NCBI GenBank assembly: GCA_026874595.1
Contig: CM049315.1
Location: forward strand, 73,854,401-73,918,400
Reading direction: 5' to 3'
Origin: Sipunculus nudus
Taxonomy: Eukaryota; Annelida; Sipuncula; Golfingiida; Sipunculidae
DNA length: 64,000 nt
Position numbers and translations under genes: made by a program. The notes beneath the pieces were generated by a model. That model saw only the letters and a program-made list of their open reading frames with translations, had not been told where the DNA came from and did not search any database. Within the stretch, counting starts at the first letter, position 1; each line of letters starts with the position of its first letter. Of the stretch, positions 1 through 12,658 are shown one piece after another.

Positions 1-2107
1 CGCACACACATATATTACAAAGATATCTACAATAAAAATAATCCGATAAACATCCTTTTGGAACCATGCCTATTTAATAAATTAGATTTGACACCGAATT
101 GATATAATATGGATGTTTTACATATTCCGGTAAAGTAAAATTGGGAAAACATAATCTTAACATGATTTCTGTTTAAAGAAAAACACAAACAATTTAAACA
201 TCTAAACGTTTATCTAACCATGATAAACTATATTTTTTTCTGTTGGATGAACAGCTCCTGTTTCTTTTTCAATAAGAGTGTCATATTTAAGCCTAAGCGT
301 AATATGCTTTACCACGATAATGGTTAGACACCAACTGCTTTTTTAATCTTTTGTATATCAATCATCGATAGAACAAAAACCGGTCATTTGTGTATAAAAA
401 AAATTACTTTTTTTTATAAAAAATATTTTATGCAAATTTACGAGCCTTGAGCAGAAGTGTACATACATATAAAATGCCGGACAAGGATGAATTTTAAGTA
501 AAGTTATTTGCAATCAATTACCGGACGGTCATACTCTATTCATAATAGATATGAAATGAAACATTCTAGGGTTTACTTTAATATATTCATATAACATATA
601 CTGTGCTTGCCTTTATGTCGGCGGGGCTGAATATTTGCGGGTTTTTATTTTTAACAGTTTCAAGGGCTTTCTTGTTCGCGCTCTGTCATTAGTATAGTAG
701 TTTATTTTATTTATCAAATATGAAACTATAAACTGTAGTGACCAATTTGTTTCATAAATCGCTGAATTCACAATTATCTAGGCCTACTATTTCTCTGACC
801 GGATATCGCATGTTTGACCAGTCACGGAAGGCTTAGCTGACGCATGCGGGAAGCAAAGCCCCGCTTTACGCGGTTACGTTTAAATCGAGGTGTTTTACCT
901 ATATTAGTATCAGTTACCCTTATCGGATATGTCTGAAGTGTATGTGTGCCAAGCTAGATGGCATCTAGTTGTGCTTTAAATGAACATTTAATAGAAGGTC
1001 CTCATTCACATTGTGTCGTATTAAGTTAATGTTAATGAATAAAATTTGTTACCTCAAGCAGTGAACGTAGCAGCTTGGGTAGCGCCACCTTGTATCTATA
1101 TAAAGGACTAATGCTGAAGTCACATCCGAAATCATTTTACACGCCAAACGATGTGTGATTGGCTAGTGATGATTAACGACGTGAATATTTGAATATATTC
1201 GAAAGGTCACATTTCATAATGGTCCAAATACCGTAGAACAGTAGGATGTTTGGCCTCTGATTTTAACTGCTAAAAATTGAAAAAAGGCCCCTTCTTTCAC
1301 CCTATGGAAGTAGTTTGCAACTGACAAATGGGTTCACCACTGAGAATTCCCTTGAAATAGCCGGTAATATACCGGTATGAATATTTAAACTGGCACTTAC
1401 AGATGAGATCAATGAACAAAGTCTGGTATTGGAGGAACCCAGTATTTTGTTACATGAATAAACTCATAAATAAATTTTGCGCATGTATGTCATTCACAAA
1501 ATACAACAACTATGATTTAAGTATAATGTAATACATACGTGTATAATAACGAAATATTCTGCTGCAACACCAGTTTTATTTTACTCATATTTGTCGCAAA
1601 GCATTATATTATAATATAAAAACATACTTACCCGAATTTATTATTTATTTATTTTAACCGGGTGGGTGGGAGTTGAATTTGACATGAACGGAACCAAACA
1701 TTGTTCAAATACATATATCAAAGTACATCTGTATGATATATAGGTATGTCTTACATTTGTCTCCACCGTAAGAAATAGGTACGAAAAATAAGGTTTCGAG
1801 TGATACATGTATTGTATGAATTTTGCTCTGTCCAAGGTACAATTGCACATCGAGATAGTCCAGATACGACAATGATGTCCAGTCTCCCTCAGCTTTAATA
1901 ATCTCCGTGGGTACATGATAACAAAGGCTATTCATGGCCTTTTCGCGGCGAAATGAATGTCTTGAATAGAGATGCCTGGGCAAGTGTAACTGCTCAAGAA
2001 CAAGCCTCATTTGATAGACAATTGGTTGTATGTCATTTCGTAAGCCTGTCCACCTGACCGTTAGTTGAATACGAAACTATCGGGATGTTTCAAACCAGCC
2101 AACGTGG
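1..2107. other. Non-coding AT-rich stretch
   Basis: No supported gene. Open frames are short, lack family signatures and overlap one another on opposite strands. The only structure noted is general AT richness. Confidence 0.6.
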
Positions 2108-2690
2108 CAGCTCGGAGGATTGCTCTAGCTGGGCATAGTCCTAGACCCAGTTGTGGCTCTGTTGTAAACACAGAGCCACAGGTCCCTGCCTTCATTTATC
2201 TAGCGAACAGGAGCGCATGCAGGTGACTACGATGTACCCATTTTAAGGACATTCAGCCTGTGGTTAAGCCCCGGGTGATTGGCTGGTGATTGTTTCAGGC
2301 TAGCCCTGTGCACTGCGCATGTTACCTCATTACTGCAAACTTACTGGGGCACCCAGCTGAAATGTGATACAAGCGCCTGGCCAGCTGAAACAATCAAGCG
2401 TGTTACCTTGGTAACAACGCTGCCTATGGCCAATGGTACGTGTGTATGGAGTCGTCCAGGTACAGGACACTCACACCATGCCCCAGTGATGATGTAACAC
2501 ATGCATGTACACTGCCTCTTGAAACAATCAGCACACGGGGCACTGGGATAAGGCACCCAACATCAGGTGTAGCCTACTCCCATCCGCTAGATAAATGAAG
2601 GCTGGGACCTGTGGCTCTGTGCTTACAACAGAGCCACAACTGGGTCTAGGCATAGTCCAACATCCCTGTTCCACGGCAGGGCCACCTATG
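2108..2690. repeat. Foldback element with hairpin-bearing inverted arms
   Basis: The segment 2141-2205 is repeated in reverse complement at 2587-2652, separated by about 380 bases. Each arm contains its own hairpin, with GTGGCTCTGT pairing to ACAGAGCCAC around a short loop. A second, weaker inverted match lies inside (around 2286 and 2520, GATTGTTTC / GAAACAATC). No protein-coding potential is apparent. The structure fits a foldback-type or MITE-like non-autonomous DNA element. Outer ends and target duplication are not certain. Confidence 0.65.
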
Positions 2691-2951
2691 CCTGGCGCTC
2701 TTGACACTGGAATGAAATATCTGAAATACATAACAAGTCCCCAAGATTTTAGTACGCCATGTTAATGCATGACGAGTCTACTAATTGTTGAAAGTAACAA
2801 GCTACCTGAACATACTGTAAAAAGCAACCAAACATGCAGCATAAAAGGTTGACTCCACCGACTGTTCGATCCTAAGGACAGACCACAACTTTAACAACAT
2901 ATTTACTTTGACCCTTGCACCTTTAATGCGCTCAATGTCATTCATGCGTGA

Positions 2952-3291
2952 CTTGAGAGAAGGGGCTATCCTATCGTCACTGCGTAACGGGTTTGCTTGT
3001 CATTGTTTATATGGCTTGTATGCGCGGCTCCTAAACTGAAACGTCTCCTACATGATGTTTAGTACACCATGGAAGATATGTGTTCAAATATATCGGCATG
3101 GACAGACATGAATGACAAAATACGCGTACAGATATTCACTATCGCAAAGACCTCCGTAACATAATCCAACTTTGGTGTGAGAATAACTTAGACGCGGTGT
3201 GGAACTTCTACAAATCGATTTATATATGTATGAGTGTCATATGCGTTATATCACTGGTGGTTCACCCCTCAGTAATGTCCTCTCAAATATC
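2952..3291 (+). pseudogene. Decayed pannexin/innexin-like fragment
   Basis: Plus-strand translation shows the helix 2 end and following motif (WLVCAAPKLKRLLHDV, about 3010-3057), then a TAG stop. A segment YTMEDMCSNISAW (about 3061-3099) matches the cytoplasmic loop of the intact copy at 43008-43915. After a frameshift near 3135 the match resumes with RKDLRNIIQLW, then helix 3, and a VHP motif near 3270. Nothing recognisable of loop 2 or helix 4 follows. No open frame spans it. It is closest in the cytoplasmic loop to the plus-strand gene and resembles the minus-strand pseudogene at 6383-7033 in the helix 3 approach. Confidence 0.7.
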
Positions 3292-4384
3292 TTAAAGACT
3301 CTTATACATACGAGATCTCCAAGCATAATATTAGGTCAACAAAAGATTATATTTATTAGGATATAGGTCAGCATCGGGAATTTAATGTAATCAAACATTA
3401 GATAAAAAGGCTGTGTAACCTCCCATATATAACAAGATGTTGAAATGAGATTTGGTGTTTAACTTACACATGCGCCACCTCTTGAGCAGTGGAATTACTG
3501 TGACCATTTGGAAATTTTAACACAAGGCATTTGTGGGACATAAGATCAGTGTTTGAGCTCGATTCTTTACAGTTAATCTAATAAAAGCAAACTCTGAATA
3601 AATAGCAACTTTTTATAGACATATAACTCAGGCAAACGCTTCAGAGCACCTGAACAAAGCAAGCTTTTGTAGGACAGGCACGGCTTTTAAGCTGATATTT
3701 GACAGTGTAGCCTGTCTTTGCTAAACCAATTTACGTGTTTTTCATTACATATTATGATGCAAAAGGTGACCATGCCCATTTTACGAGCTTTAATATCTGT
3801 GTTGATAAGATAAAGTATTCTTTGAGGGATAAGTAGACCCCGTATGTTTCTCTGTTAACCGTCGCTTCAATCACCATAGTGACACAGAACGCACAAAATC
3901 CTACACAGGTCAAGAGTCGTAATCATAGAGTAGTCACGCCTGGTGAAGATATGAACCTGCCACACAGTCCATCACTAGCTAATCACAAAAAGTGTAACCT
4001 GGCTTTTCTAAGCCATTTTGAGATATGATATTCTCCAAACTTGCAAGTGTTATATGTCATTTCGTTAAGTGATTGTAAAATAACTGCAGTAAGTTAATTC
4101 ATATACTCTTGTATTTGTTTGCCTTGTCAAAACACAGCGGACCATTGACATGTTGAAAATGGGCATTTCACCTGTCATAGGACAGTAATCGCATGATTTA
4201 GTCATGTCCGTATCCACTTAAAGATGGTAGGAAACACCAATAAGTGGATAGGCTATGTTGTGACACCATTGTTGATAAATACTGGCATTTGGAATGCTTC
4301 GATGTCAGAACACATCTGGGTAAATTATTGTTTTTACTTATTCAAACCTTTTCGTGTTGCTGAGGACATATTGGTGTCTGTCCT
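3292..4384. other. Non-coding stretch
   Basis: Between a channel pseudogene and a LINE scrap. I see no gene, RNA or clear repeat. Confidence 0.55.
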
Positions 4385-4640
4385 CTGCTGTTTTCTGGAT
4401 GAATCTTTAGCTACATCCTTGTTCCCACATTCCTTCACCATACGGCACACATGACCTATCAATCTCCATTCTTTTTTCCCCGACCTCTCAATAAATATAC
4501 GCCTTTAACTCCTATTCTGGACGACATCTAATTGATGACAAATGTTTTTGGTCAACTTCCAGCTCACTGACGCATACAGTAGTATGCTCATCACATTACT
4601 TTTAATACAGTTTGATCTTAGTCTTGTTACTGTTACTGTT
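4385..4640 (-). mobile_element. LINE reverse-transcriptase C-terminal remnant
   Basis: The minus-strand translation of about 4640-4505 gives a pattern typical of the region after the reverse-transcriptase core of non-LTR elements: SILLYASVSWKLTK, then HQLDVVQNRS. After a stop the same frame continues with RRI and a W-x3-GHVCRM stretch at about 4430-4460, matching the W-x-GHVLRM region found near the C-terminus of several LINE clades. No catalytic reverse-transcriptase motifs remain. It is a short, stop-interrupted fossil with no effect visible on nearby genes. Confidence 0.5.
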
Positions 4641-6382
4641 GGACCTGCAGATATTTTAATTCCTGAAAAAGCATGTCTGGCAAAAAACATCAAAATATAA
4701 CAAATGAAAAACTGAAGAAAATACAAATAAATCTGAAGATTCTTCACCAAACAGAACTGTAAATATCATAAAAATCTAAATATTCCAAGTAACTAAAAAC
4801 TGACCATGTACATGTATTAAATGATCCTTATACCGGTTCTCAATGTGACTTCATATATCAATGTACCTAATGTCAATTCGTTTACTAAAATGTACATGAT
4901 ACTTATATCATTTAAGTATGTATATGAAAGTTTCATTTCTGTATTGATTAATATTTTATAAAAAAAACTTATTCCTCATTTATACGTAAGGCCGTCCTAT
5001 ATACTTGTATTTGCAAGGGATGTCTTACATTTTTATCTTGATTCCAGTGGTTTAAATTATGTAATATTTTTTACAATATACCCGACAAAGATATTCAATT
5101 AATGTAACAAAACAGGGATCTAATACAAATGCATTTGCTTTTAATTATTTCTCGCAATTGCTTTTTCAGTTGATTTGTTGGCGCATTTGTATTTGTATTC
5201 ACATTTGATTATACCTATTTGCCTCTGCATTTATCTGAATCAAAACATTTGCATTTGCAAAATATATTAGGTAATTTGTAAACACTAGGACGTCTGCATT
5301 AAAATTCAATGTTTTATGTTTGAAAAATAAATAATGATGATTCGTTGATATTTTATTCAATGTGGCTGCCGAGAAGTTCTGGTCGTTTCATATGTGAACA
5401 TTTTCTTCACTAATATTGCAATTATATCCATTACTCCAGTCAAACCCGTATATCAATCCATATACCAAGCAGCTGCAAGGCGCCACGCCCACCCGACACC
5501 CTGCAAAGACACGTGGGAGCCAACGCTTGTTTCTTTGTTACCCATATGTTTGCATGTGTATCGTTTTGTTATGTGATGTTTAATTTGTTTTTTTTATGTG
5601 TTTGTTTTTGTTGCCGTGCATGATTGTGTTGATTGCGGAATAAAGGTTTGATGACGTTTACCTGCTTGTTGGTTGGTCAACTTTTCTCATTGCTATTCGT
5701 TTCTATCAGGTTCACTTATATTCTAATACCCACATAATTTGTTGATAATCTTTAAAAAACTCTAATATGCAGCCTTCCTAATTAAAATATTTCCAAGGGC
5801 ACGTCATCCTTTTATTGTCATTTATTGTATTCTTAGTACTCCCGTTTCTTGTAAATATGTACATCCGCTCCATATAAATTAATTTGAATCAACAGATTTT
5901 TTTTAGCGAAAAGCATTATAACAAAGATAATTATTATATGAGTTTTTGTCTGGCCGGGAATTTCGAAGTAACTTATTCCTCTAAAACTGGATCGATTACT
6001 TTTAGTTAGTGTTATAATCACAATGAAACTGATACCTACCATGTTTTGCATCTATGTGCTGATGAATCATATATTAAGAATAATCAGGCCATATAAACAT
6101 TAAACTTCCTTCGCAATTAATTAAAAATATCTACTGCACAGATCATTTGGCAGACCTGTTTGTGTTTGTGTCCGACAGGTGACGCTAACTCACAGACTTG
6201 ATAAGGTAGAGAAAAGTGGTTTATTAGTTGATCAAATAAGCCTTTGCCAGAAAGCAGAGAAGCATAAAAATTACAACGAACTAATTATACATGTGATCCG
6301 TGGCATACTCATTGAATATAATAATATGATGCAGACCGTGGTGTTTATTATTGGTTTGTTTTCTCTTCATTTGCACTCATGG
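4641..6382. other. Non-coding stretch
   Basis: AT-rich with no supportable gene. Open frames of 60 to 81 codons have no recognisable domain. Confidence 0.55.
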
Positions 6383-7033
6383 CTACCCAGCATCTATATC
6401 GATCCATATATTAAGAATTTCACTATAAATGATTTTAATAATTGCATCAACCATTTTCTCCTCGGACAGCTCTTGATATTTCGGAAAATATTTGCAAAGG
6501 AAAGATCCCTGATAGTACTTACAGTTCAATATGTAACAAAGACGTCCGACGCTGGCAACTATTGTGATGCCAAGCACACATACATTAATCACCAACAGGA
6601 TCTGCGTCGAGTAGTGGTCATGCATGTAACAGATATATACGCCATAATTTGGTATTTCGACTGCGAAGCTTGCATGTTCACCCGAAAAATTATGTTTGCT
6701 TATGGCTGGAATAGCAATAAACATGATCAAAGTCCGTCCAGAAACAGACAGGACACAAATAGCACATGCACATGCGTAACAACATCTATACGTTCTCCAA
6801 ATAGGATTCAAATTGCCGTCACACCAGGCTTTGATTATAATGTTAAGGTGGTTGCGTTTGTAGATCTTATATGTTTTTTCTGTTATTTGTCTTCCCAGTC
6901 AGACACCATAGCAAACATATCACCAACGACGTACTTGACATCACGTAAAAGACGTTTAAATATTGATTCGAAGAAGGCAGATCATGTCCGGATTCTTACG
7001 CAATGGAAAAGGAAGTGGACAGCCTTGCCTAGA
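6383..7033 (-). pseudogene. Broken pannexin/innexin-like copy
   Basis: Read on the minus strand from about 7033 to 6383, the translation follows the large last exon of the intact genes, from the end of helix 2 to the C-terminal motif. A segment matching the cytoplasmic loop (KRLLRDVKYV, near 6945) runs into stop codons and needs a frameshift before the helix 3 region resumes at about 6870. From 6811 to 6383 a 142-codon open stretch covers helix 3, loop 2, helix 4 and the C-terminal region. In loop 2 the first of the two cysteines is valine (AVEIPNYGVYIC), so the usual disulfide pair cannot form. The segment matching helix 2 is badly eroded. It lacks the cysteine-rich insertion. I call it a pseudogene; transcription as a fragment cannot be excluded. 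Confidence 0.75.
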
Positions 7034-8344
7034 ATATCAGTACGTTGAGTCTAAAAAATACAACATTACCGTGAAGTTGTATGAATGAAATACACGTATT
7101 GGTATTGGTCTCTCAGTGCAGCAGCAATGCTTACATTTTCATTGTGTACACGCTACAGGATACGTTGTGTCTATACTATATGTTATAATAGTGGTTAAGG
7201 AATTTTTCATTTTAGAAAAACTTTTTTATTTGTCCCAAAAAGGAGTGAATATCCACTTTGGAAATAATTAATTCGTGGTACCTTTTTATTACATTTGCGT
7301 AACTCTAAATTATATTCGCAAGGTTTGGCCAAAGATAATTAATAATCAGGTTTGATATAAATAAGTGGAGAGGAGTTTTGCAACGGTAACCAGCTACCGT
7401 TCCCCTGTTTTAACATCAAAGTTTCGGGTTGTATCCAAGATTTAGGTACAGGGGAGTCCAACCAAGGAGTACAAATAAAACAACTATAAAAAAAGGGTTC
7501 CCCAAGTCACGAAAAGGAGGGGCCCAAGCCGTTAAATGTGCACTGAAACCCCTAAAAAGAGGTTGCGGCAACAGAAAAAGGGGGATGTGCACCCCCTGGA
7601 CCTCCCCCCCCGACCCGCCTCTCATGGTGTTTTTTTAATAGCATAGCGTGGACAATGCGCAAATAAGAATTAATTTGCTTAGAGGTTACATTCTAAAGAA
7701 ATCAATGATTTTATGGTTAGTCGAAAAGTTAGATGTGCACCCTTTCCAGACAGAAAACCATACTGCATAAGTATATATCATGATTAAATCATAAAAATTT
7801 GGAACTACACGTTATACACAATATAAAGATCCCCCCCCCTCCCTGCGGAATGTGTATATGGTGTGATATCATGCGTCACAAACATCTCAATACTTAATCG
7901 CAGATACTTGACCACGAAATTAAACGATAAGTGCCAATTATATAATCAGATGGAGCAATTCAATAAAAAAAAAAAAGAAAAATGCTGTAGCTTTTTAACG
8001 AGAGGCAAAATTAATAAAAGAAACCTTGGTGGTTAAATATGCATTAAGCAGGTGAGCATATTCTGTTTTATAATATGATTCCTGATGTCGAATTAGAAAA
8101 TGATGGTCGTTTGACATTCCGATAAAAAAATAAAGGAAAATTTATTTTTCATTCATTTATTAATGTTAAGATTTACTTGATGCATTAGTCTTCGATACAG
8201 GCATATCTAACAGGTGTACTAACGAGTAACGAATTTTGCTCGGGAGCTAATATAAATATATAATCAAACCACATTCACCTGATGATCGGGTCGCATCCCG
8301 TGAAACAGACTGTTGTGAATTAACAGTGTTGTTTTTCTCCAGAG

Positions 8345-8345
<1 letters not shown>

Positions 8346-8386
<41 letters not shown>
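8346..8386. repeat. (TA)n microsatellite
   Basis: About 20 uninterrupted TA dinucleotides. Confidence 0.95.
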
Positions 8387-8390
<4 letters not shown>

Positions 8391-8515
8391 GATCAAAGTC
8401 ATTAAATCTTACGGCAATATGGAAATTTATATATAAATATAACTCGTTCGTATATGTATACAGCCCTTTATACAGTTAATAGGACATCACAGACAAATTT
8501 GTTTAAATCTCCAAT

Positions 8516-8793
8516 CTAATACTAACCAATTATCTACTGTGCGCATTATATTCCAATAAAAGCTGTAAAATGTCAGACGAGTTAATAATAATAAAAGTAG
8601 TTATACAAGATGCATGATAAAATCTCCAAGATGAAAGCTGCTCGTTTTAAAATTGCACTCTAACACCAACCAATTATCCACTACACGCATTATATTCCAA
8701 TGAGCGTTATAAATTGACAAACGAGTATATAATAATAAAAGTAGTTATTCAGGATGCATGATAAATTCTCCAGGTTGAAATCTGCTTGCTTGA
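8516..8793. repeat. Two-copy tandem duplication, about 145 bp
   Basis: Segments starting near 8516 and 8660 are similar over about 130 bases, sharing AACCAATTATC, CGCATTATATTCCAAT and GATGCATGATAAA in the same order. The offset is about 145 bases. It sits just 3' of the minus-strand channel gene. Confidence 0.75.
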
Positions 8794-8954
8794 TATAAAC
8801 TTTACATGTGTTTATGCGGAAAACCAAGATGGCAGAATGCAAACATCGCCAAGGCTGAAAAACATGGTAACCTTCGATTATCACCATAGTGCATGTTTAA
8901 AATATAGTGTCTTGAGAAATAATGCACTGAATTTAGAAAAATACGTAAAACACA

Positions 8955-11183
8955 TTATTTGAATCCTTGATTCACATTACCACCTTCAGAGCACTCTCCA
9001 ATGCCATCCGGACTTCTGAGGGGCTGCAGTTCATTGCCGGCGTCCCATATAGTGTGTTCGTTTAGAAAGGAGGAGTTAGCATCCAAGAATTCTGATAAAA
9101 GAAATGCACGTTTCGCACAAATCGCTGTATCTCTTCGACCATCGTCTTTCGTGTCCCTTGTCCTACAGACGGGACAACAGTGACAACATGGACAACAGCG
9201 ACAACTCATCTTATAACGTTCCTCATGAGTACATTCTATATGTCTCTTATAGAAATTTAACCATTGGATACGCAGGGAAGTATCAATGAAATAATATTTG
9301 TCATCTTTACATTGTTGACAACAATCACAACAACAGCATTGACATTCTATATTTATGTGTTTGCATTTTGGCTGCCACTTGGCACAGACACTTACACAGC
9401 AGCCATTGTAGACCGACATCAAACAATCCAAACTGCTTCTTTTACAGATGCAATTGACATAACAAAGGCGAACTAAACATGCGACCGTTGTAACACCCAA
9501 GACCACCATATTCAGTATCCATAGAACTTGCACTGTAAAGGCGTCATTCATAAAACAAGTGTAATTGCCGAACTTTGGGACTTCGCACGCATATCTCCCG
9601 GGACCGTTCCAGTAGCTATGCCCCTGAACGTTACCAGGACTCATAAACATAACCAGAGGATGTATGACCATGCAAATAACGGAAACAACAAGTACATTAA
9701 CAAGCATGAATATGTAGCACTTCCACACACGTGCCATGTGCGTTTTGTACCAACGATTAATGATTGGATATAACTCTTGTGTAATTTCCCGATCACGGAA
9801 AACCCATGCTTCTGGACTGCCCTTTTCCATGCGGTGTTTGGTGGCACGGAAAAGTCCTTTCAGTTTTGGAGCAGCGCAAAATTTCCACAATAAAACAGGC
9901 ACAAGGAACAGGACACCCTGTACAATCAACGAAATAATAACTCCATATTTTCTAAAACGCACAATGCCTGAACTGTCCGCCATGTTGCCCACGTTTTCTT
10001 CACAAAAACGATTGATGAACGTCATTGTTTTATCCGAGTCTGCCTCTTCCGGCTGACAGTGTGGGACAACAACTGTGTAAGGAAAATATATGTCAGGTAA
10101 AATACCGGACTTCTACTGAGTAGGGTAACTATCTGCGGCATTTCAAAGAATTAAACATAAAAAACATCCGTATATCATGCTATTTAATTTGTATTACAAA
10201 AACTTCTCAATTATTAAATGGTATATCTTTAAAGCGTTTTATGATAAAATCTCGAAGTCGTCAATTTGTAATTTGTAAGTTATCTCATATACATCGGCCT
10301 AATAATAACAGTGTAAAACATTAAGATGACTTCAAGGGTCAAATTTTGCAGATAGTACCCATCATTTACATTATATCTGAAATAATTTGTTTGTTGAAGA
10401 GTAACTTATAATGTCTGTTGATATTTGACATATGAATCTCTGTCGTTTCAAAGTGCATTGATAAATTGTTTAAGTTTGGGTAACTACTTACATAAAAGGT
10501 CCTCGACAAATGAAGCCAGAATTACTCCAAAGTTGTAAAATACGTTCCCCATGATGAAAAATGTATCAAACATCAGACGTGTTTTCATTTCTTTCTTATC
10601 TTTTGTGTCCATTGACATCAAACGACCTGCCGCATTTGCCAATGGGCTTAGAATACAAACATTTGATTTGTGATAAGAGACATACTTTAAAAGATAATTA
10701 TATAAAAACTTTTATTAATATGTTCATAGAAACATAATTGAAAAGGTTACGATACAAATCTTTTATTGATACGTTCATAGAGACTTAATTTAATAGGTAA
10801 GAATACACAAACTTTTATTGATACGTTCATGTAGACATAATTTAATATGTTAGGATACAAAAGATGTATGATACTTTAATAACGTCGGATACAAAACCGC
10901 TTATTGATGAATAGAGACAAACTTTACTTCAAACAACAGTCGTTTGTTGTGCACTGGTAAAATCCTTACAGTTGCTGTGTGTTTCCAGTTAAATTAAAAC
11001 ATAAAATAAGGAAATTTCTATAGACGAGCACACTGATGTATTTTATGCATCAAATATGTGACACATAAAAATAATGAAATGACACATATAAATATATTTC
11101 AAACATTCAAAATGTTGGACAATATTTGAATTTCATAAATTAGTATATACTTACCGGGCAAGCCGTGTTGCAACAGCGGCCAT
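8955..11183 (-). CDS. Pannexin/innexin-like channel protein with cysteine-rich insertion (three-exon model)
   Basis: CDS = 11183-11155 (29 nt), 10646-10492 (155 nt), 10072-8955 (1118 nt): 433 aa plus stop, in frame throughout. Both introns start GTAAGT on the minus strand; the acceptors read TTCTAAG and TTACACAG. Intron phases are 2 then 1. The start ATG (11183-11181) has A at -3 and G at +4. Seen: hydrophobic segments near residues 42-60, 105-124, 177-204 and 244-267. Loop 1 has Cys67 and Cys85, 18 apart; loop 2 has Cys224-x9-Cys234. Trp124 is followed by an AAPKLK motif after helix 2. Four helices with two cysteines in each loop is the pannexin/innexin plan (human pannexin 1 uses C66 and C84), so I infer a large-pore membrane channel. 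Residues 269-364 hold 24 cysteines, with dense clusters at 305-316 and 352-364, and lie before a conserved C-terminal motif (LLSEFLDANSSF, 386-397). This insertion is absent from the other copies. Alternative: a CALHM-like or other lineage-specific four-helix channel. The acceptor of exon 2 is the least certain splice site. Confidence 0.8.
10700..10870. repeat. Three-copy minisatellite in intron 1 of the channel gene
   Basis: Three imperfect copies of a unit of about 54 bp, each beginning TTTTATT(A/G)ATA and containing GTTCAT and GACATAATT-like segments. They lie in the first intron (10647-11154) of the minus-strand channel gene. Confidence 0.6.
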
Positions 11184-12539
11184 TTGTGAGGTTGTTTGTT
11201 CGAGAAAGTATGGTGTTACTTGTCAGGAATTTGGGAATACAAGGAAATAATAGGGTACCTATTGAAAAAAAAATTAATATTATTTTTAGAGAAAAAATAT
11301 GCAAATTATCCATATATTTTAAGTGTTTTCCTGATCAATTAAGTTAATTCTAATAATTTATAAGTTTAACGGTTAGTAAAACGTTGTTCCGCTCATGTGA
11401 TTACTATATGGATACCAGCCCCACAAACGGATGCATGTAGAGTGTTTTCAGTTAAACGTCAGCCGAACGGTTAAAAGAGTTGTTTTCCATATATAACTGG
11501 GTGTCAGTACAATTAAACTATCATATTAGTTAGGCTTAATACATATTCAGTATAACATAATATATAGATTTCATTATTAATAATAAATACATAACTTTAT
11601 ACAGACACAGTAAAAATAGATATGACAGACTTCACTACTCCCCGTCTTGAAAAATAATATAGATATCACATATATACAGAGGAACCCCGGGGGTACGGAC
11701 ACCCGTTTGGGGCGGAGATACCCACATAACGAACAGTCTCTGGCACGACCAATCTTTTGTACTATTTTAGGAACCCTTACAGGGCGCATACCCCGCTTTT
11801 TAGGACAACTTACCCTTTCCATCATCCAAACAGTTGAAATCACCTCCAATAACGGACACACAAACGGGTGACACAACGAATACTTTGTAACCGCGATTAT
11901 TCTCTGTTATTTGTAAGCTTCTAACCATTTAAACTGTTTTCTTTATTTAGATACTAGGTTCCTATAGTAATAAAACGAGAGATAATTTGTTACCAAAACG
12001 TTTTTCGAATATTAATTTTGCCGAGCATTAACGGAAATTATATATCATATCATTCACCTGTTTTGTGACAGATATGGCCTCATTTATAACAAATATTAAC
12101 TCGCATTTTCTGTGAGTTGTTCACGCGCAGCCCCTTTAAATTAAGGTTTTACAGTCTGATGGTAACATGGGCTATGGCCCTGAAATGCCTGATCATCGAT
12201 GGTATAAAATACATCTTCTTGATTCGAGTGACATAGGCCAATCAATGAGGCAAGTATAATATAACATTATTCATCTTTAATAACTTTGCCATGTAACATG
12301 ACCAAGATTAAGAAATGATGAGATATGTTAGGAATTCTTTAAAGACTTTAAATTTAGGGACACATTGGAAATGTGTCGACCAGCAACGGCGTGTTTGCGA
12401 GTCAGTCCTGTCACTCTCAGTCAATGTTGGAATGTATATTCTCCATCAAATATCTTGACGTTAATGACCCAATAAATAATTTATGTGTAAGACAAAAAAA
12501 ACTATAAATCCAGTTTTTCACAGATGTTTATGTGCCTTG
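11184..12539. other. Upstream region of the minus-strand channel gene; no further gene seen
   Basis: The 5' UTR and promoter of the minus-strand channel gene should lie at the low end. I cannot place the transcription start. The rest holds no recognisable gene. Overlapping frames at 11577-11876 on both strands lack family features. Confidence 0.5.
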
Positions 12540-12656
12540 CCTAGAATTCGACCATCTGGCCACAGCAGGGCCGCTTTGCCGGACCATTTCGGCAAAGGAC
12601 ATCCCGCTATATCGTGCGGTCCCGTGATTGTCCGCTCCAGAGAGGTTTCACTGTAT
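12540..12656. mobile_element. Terminal piece of a DNA transposon (pogo/Tigger-like end)
   Basis: The right edge, read in reverse complement, begins TACAGTGAAACCTCT and continues with GGAGCGGACA. This resembles CAGT-(N)AACCTC ends of pogo/Tigger-type elements, which insert at TA. The other end was not found nearby. The LTR retrotransposon starts at 12659, immediately beyond this end. Confidence 0.45.
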
Positions 12657-12658
12657 AT

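Larger units (their letters stand above)
7034..8954. other. Non-coding, repeat-bearing stretch
   Basis: Lies between two channel copies. It contains a purine-rich then C-rich patch (7490-7620), a C-run (about 7832), a (TA)n tract and a tandem duplication listed separately. Overlapping 69-codon frames on both strands near 7420-7640 are not believable genes. Confidence 0.55.

Noticed and set aside
6179-7048. A 289-codon plus-strand frame
   Set aside because: It lies opposite the channel pseudogene, has no recognisable domain, and the minus strand carries the clear homology.
7416-7638. Overlapping 69-codon frames on both strands
   Set aside because: They come from a low-complexity purine-rich and C-rich patch.
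9001-9773. Plus-strand frames opposite the minus-strand channel exon
   Set aside because: They are shadows of the long coding exon on the other strand.
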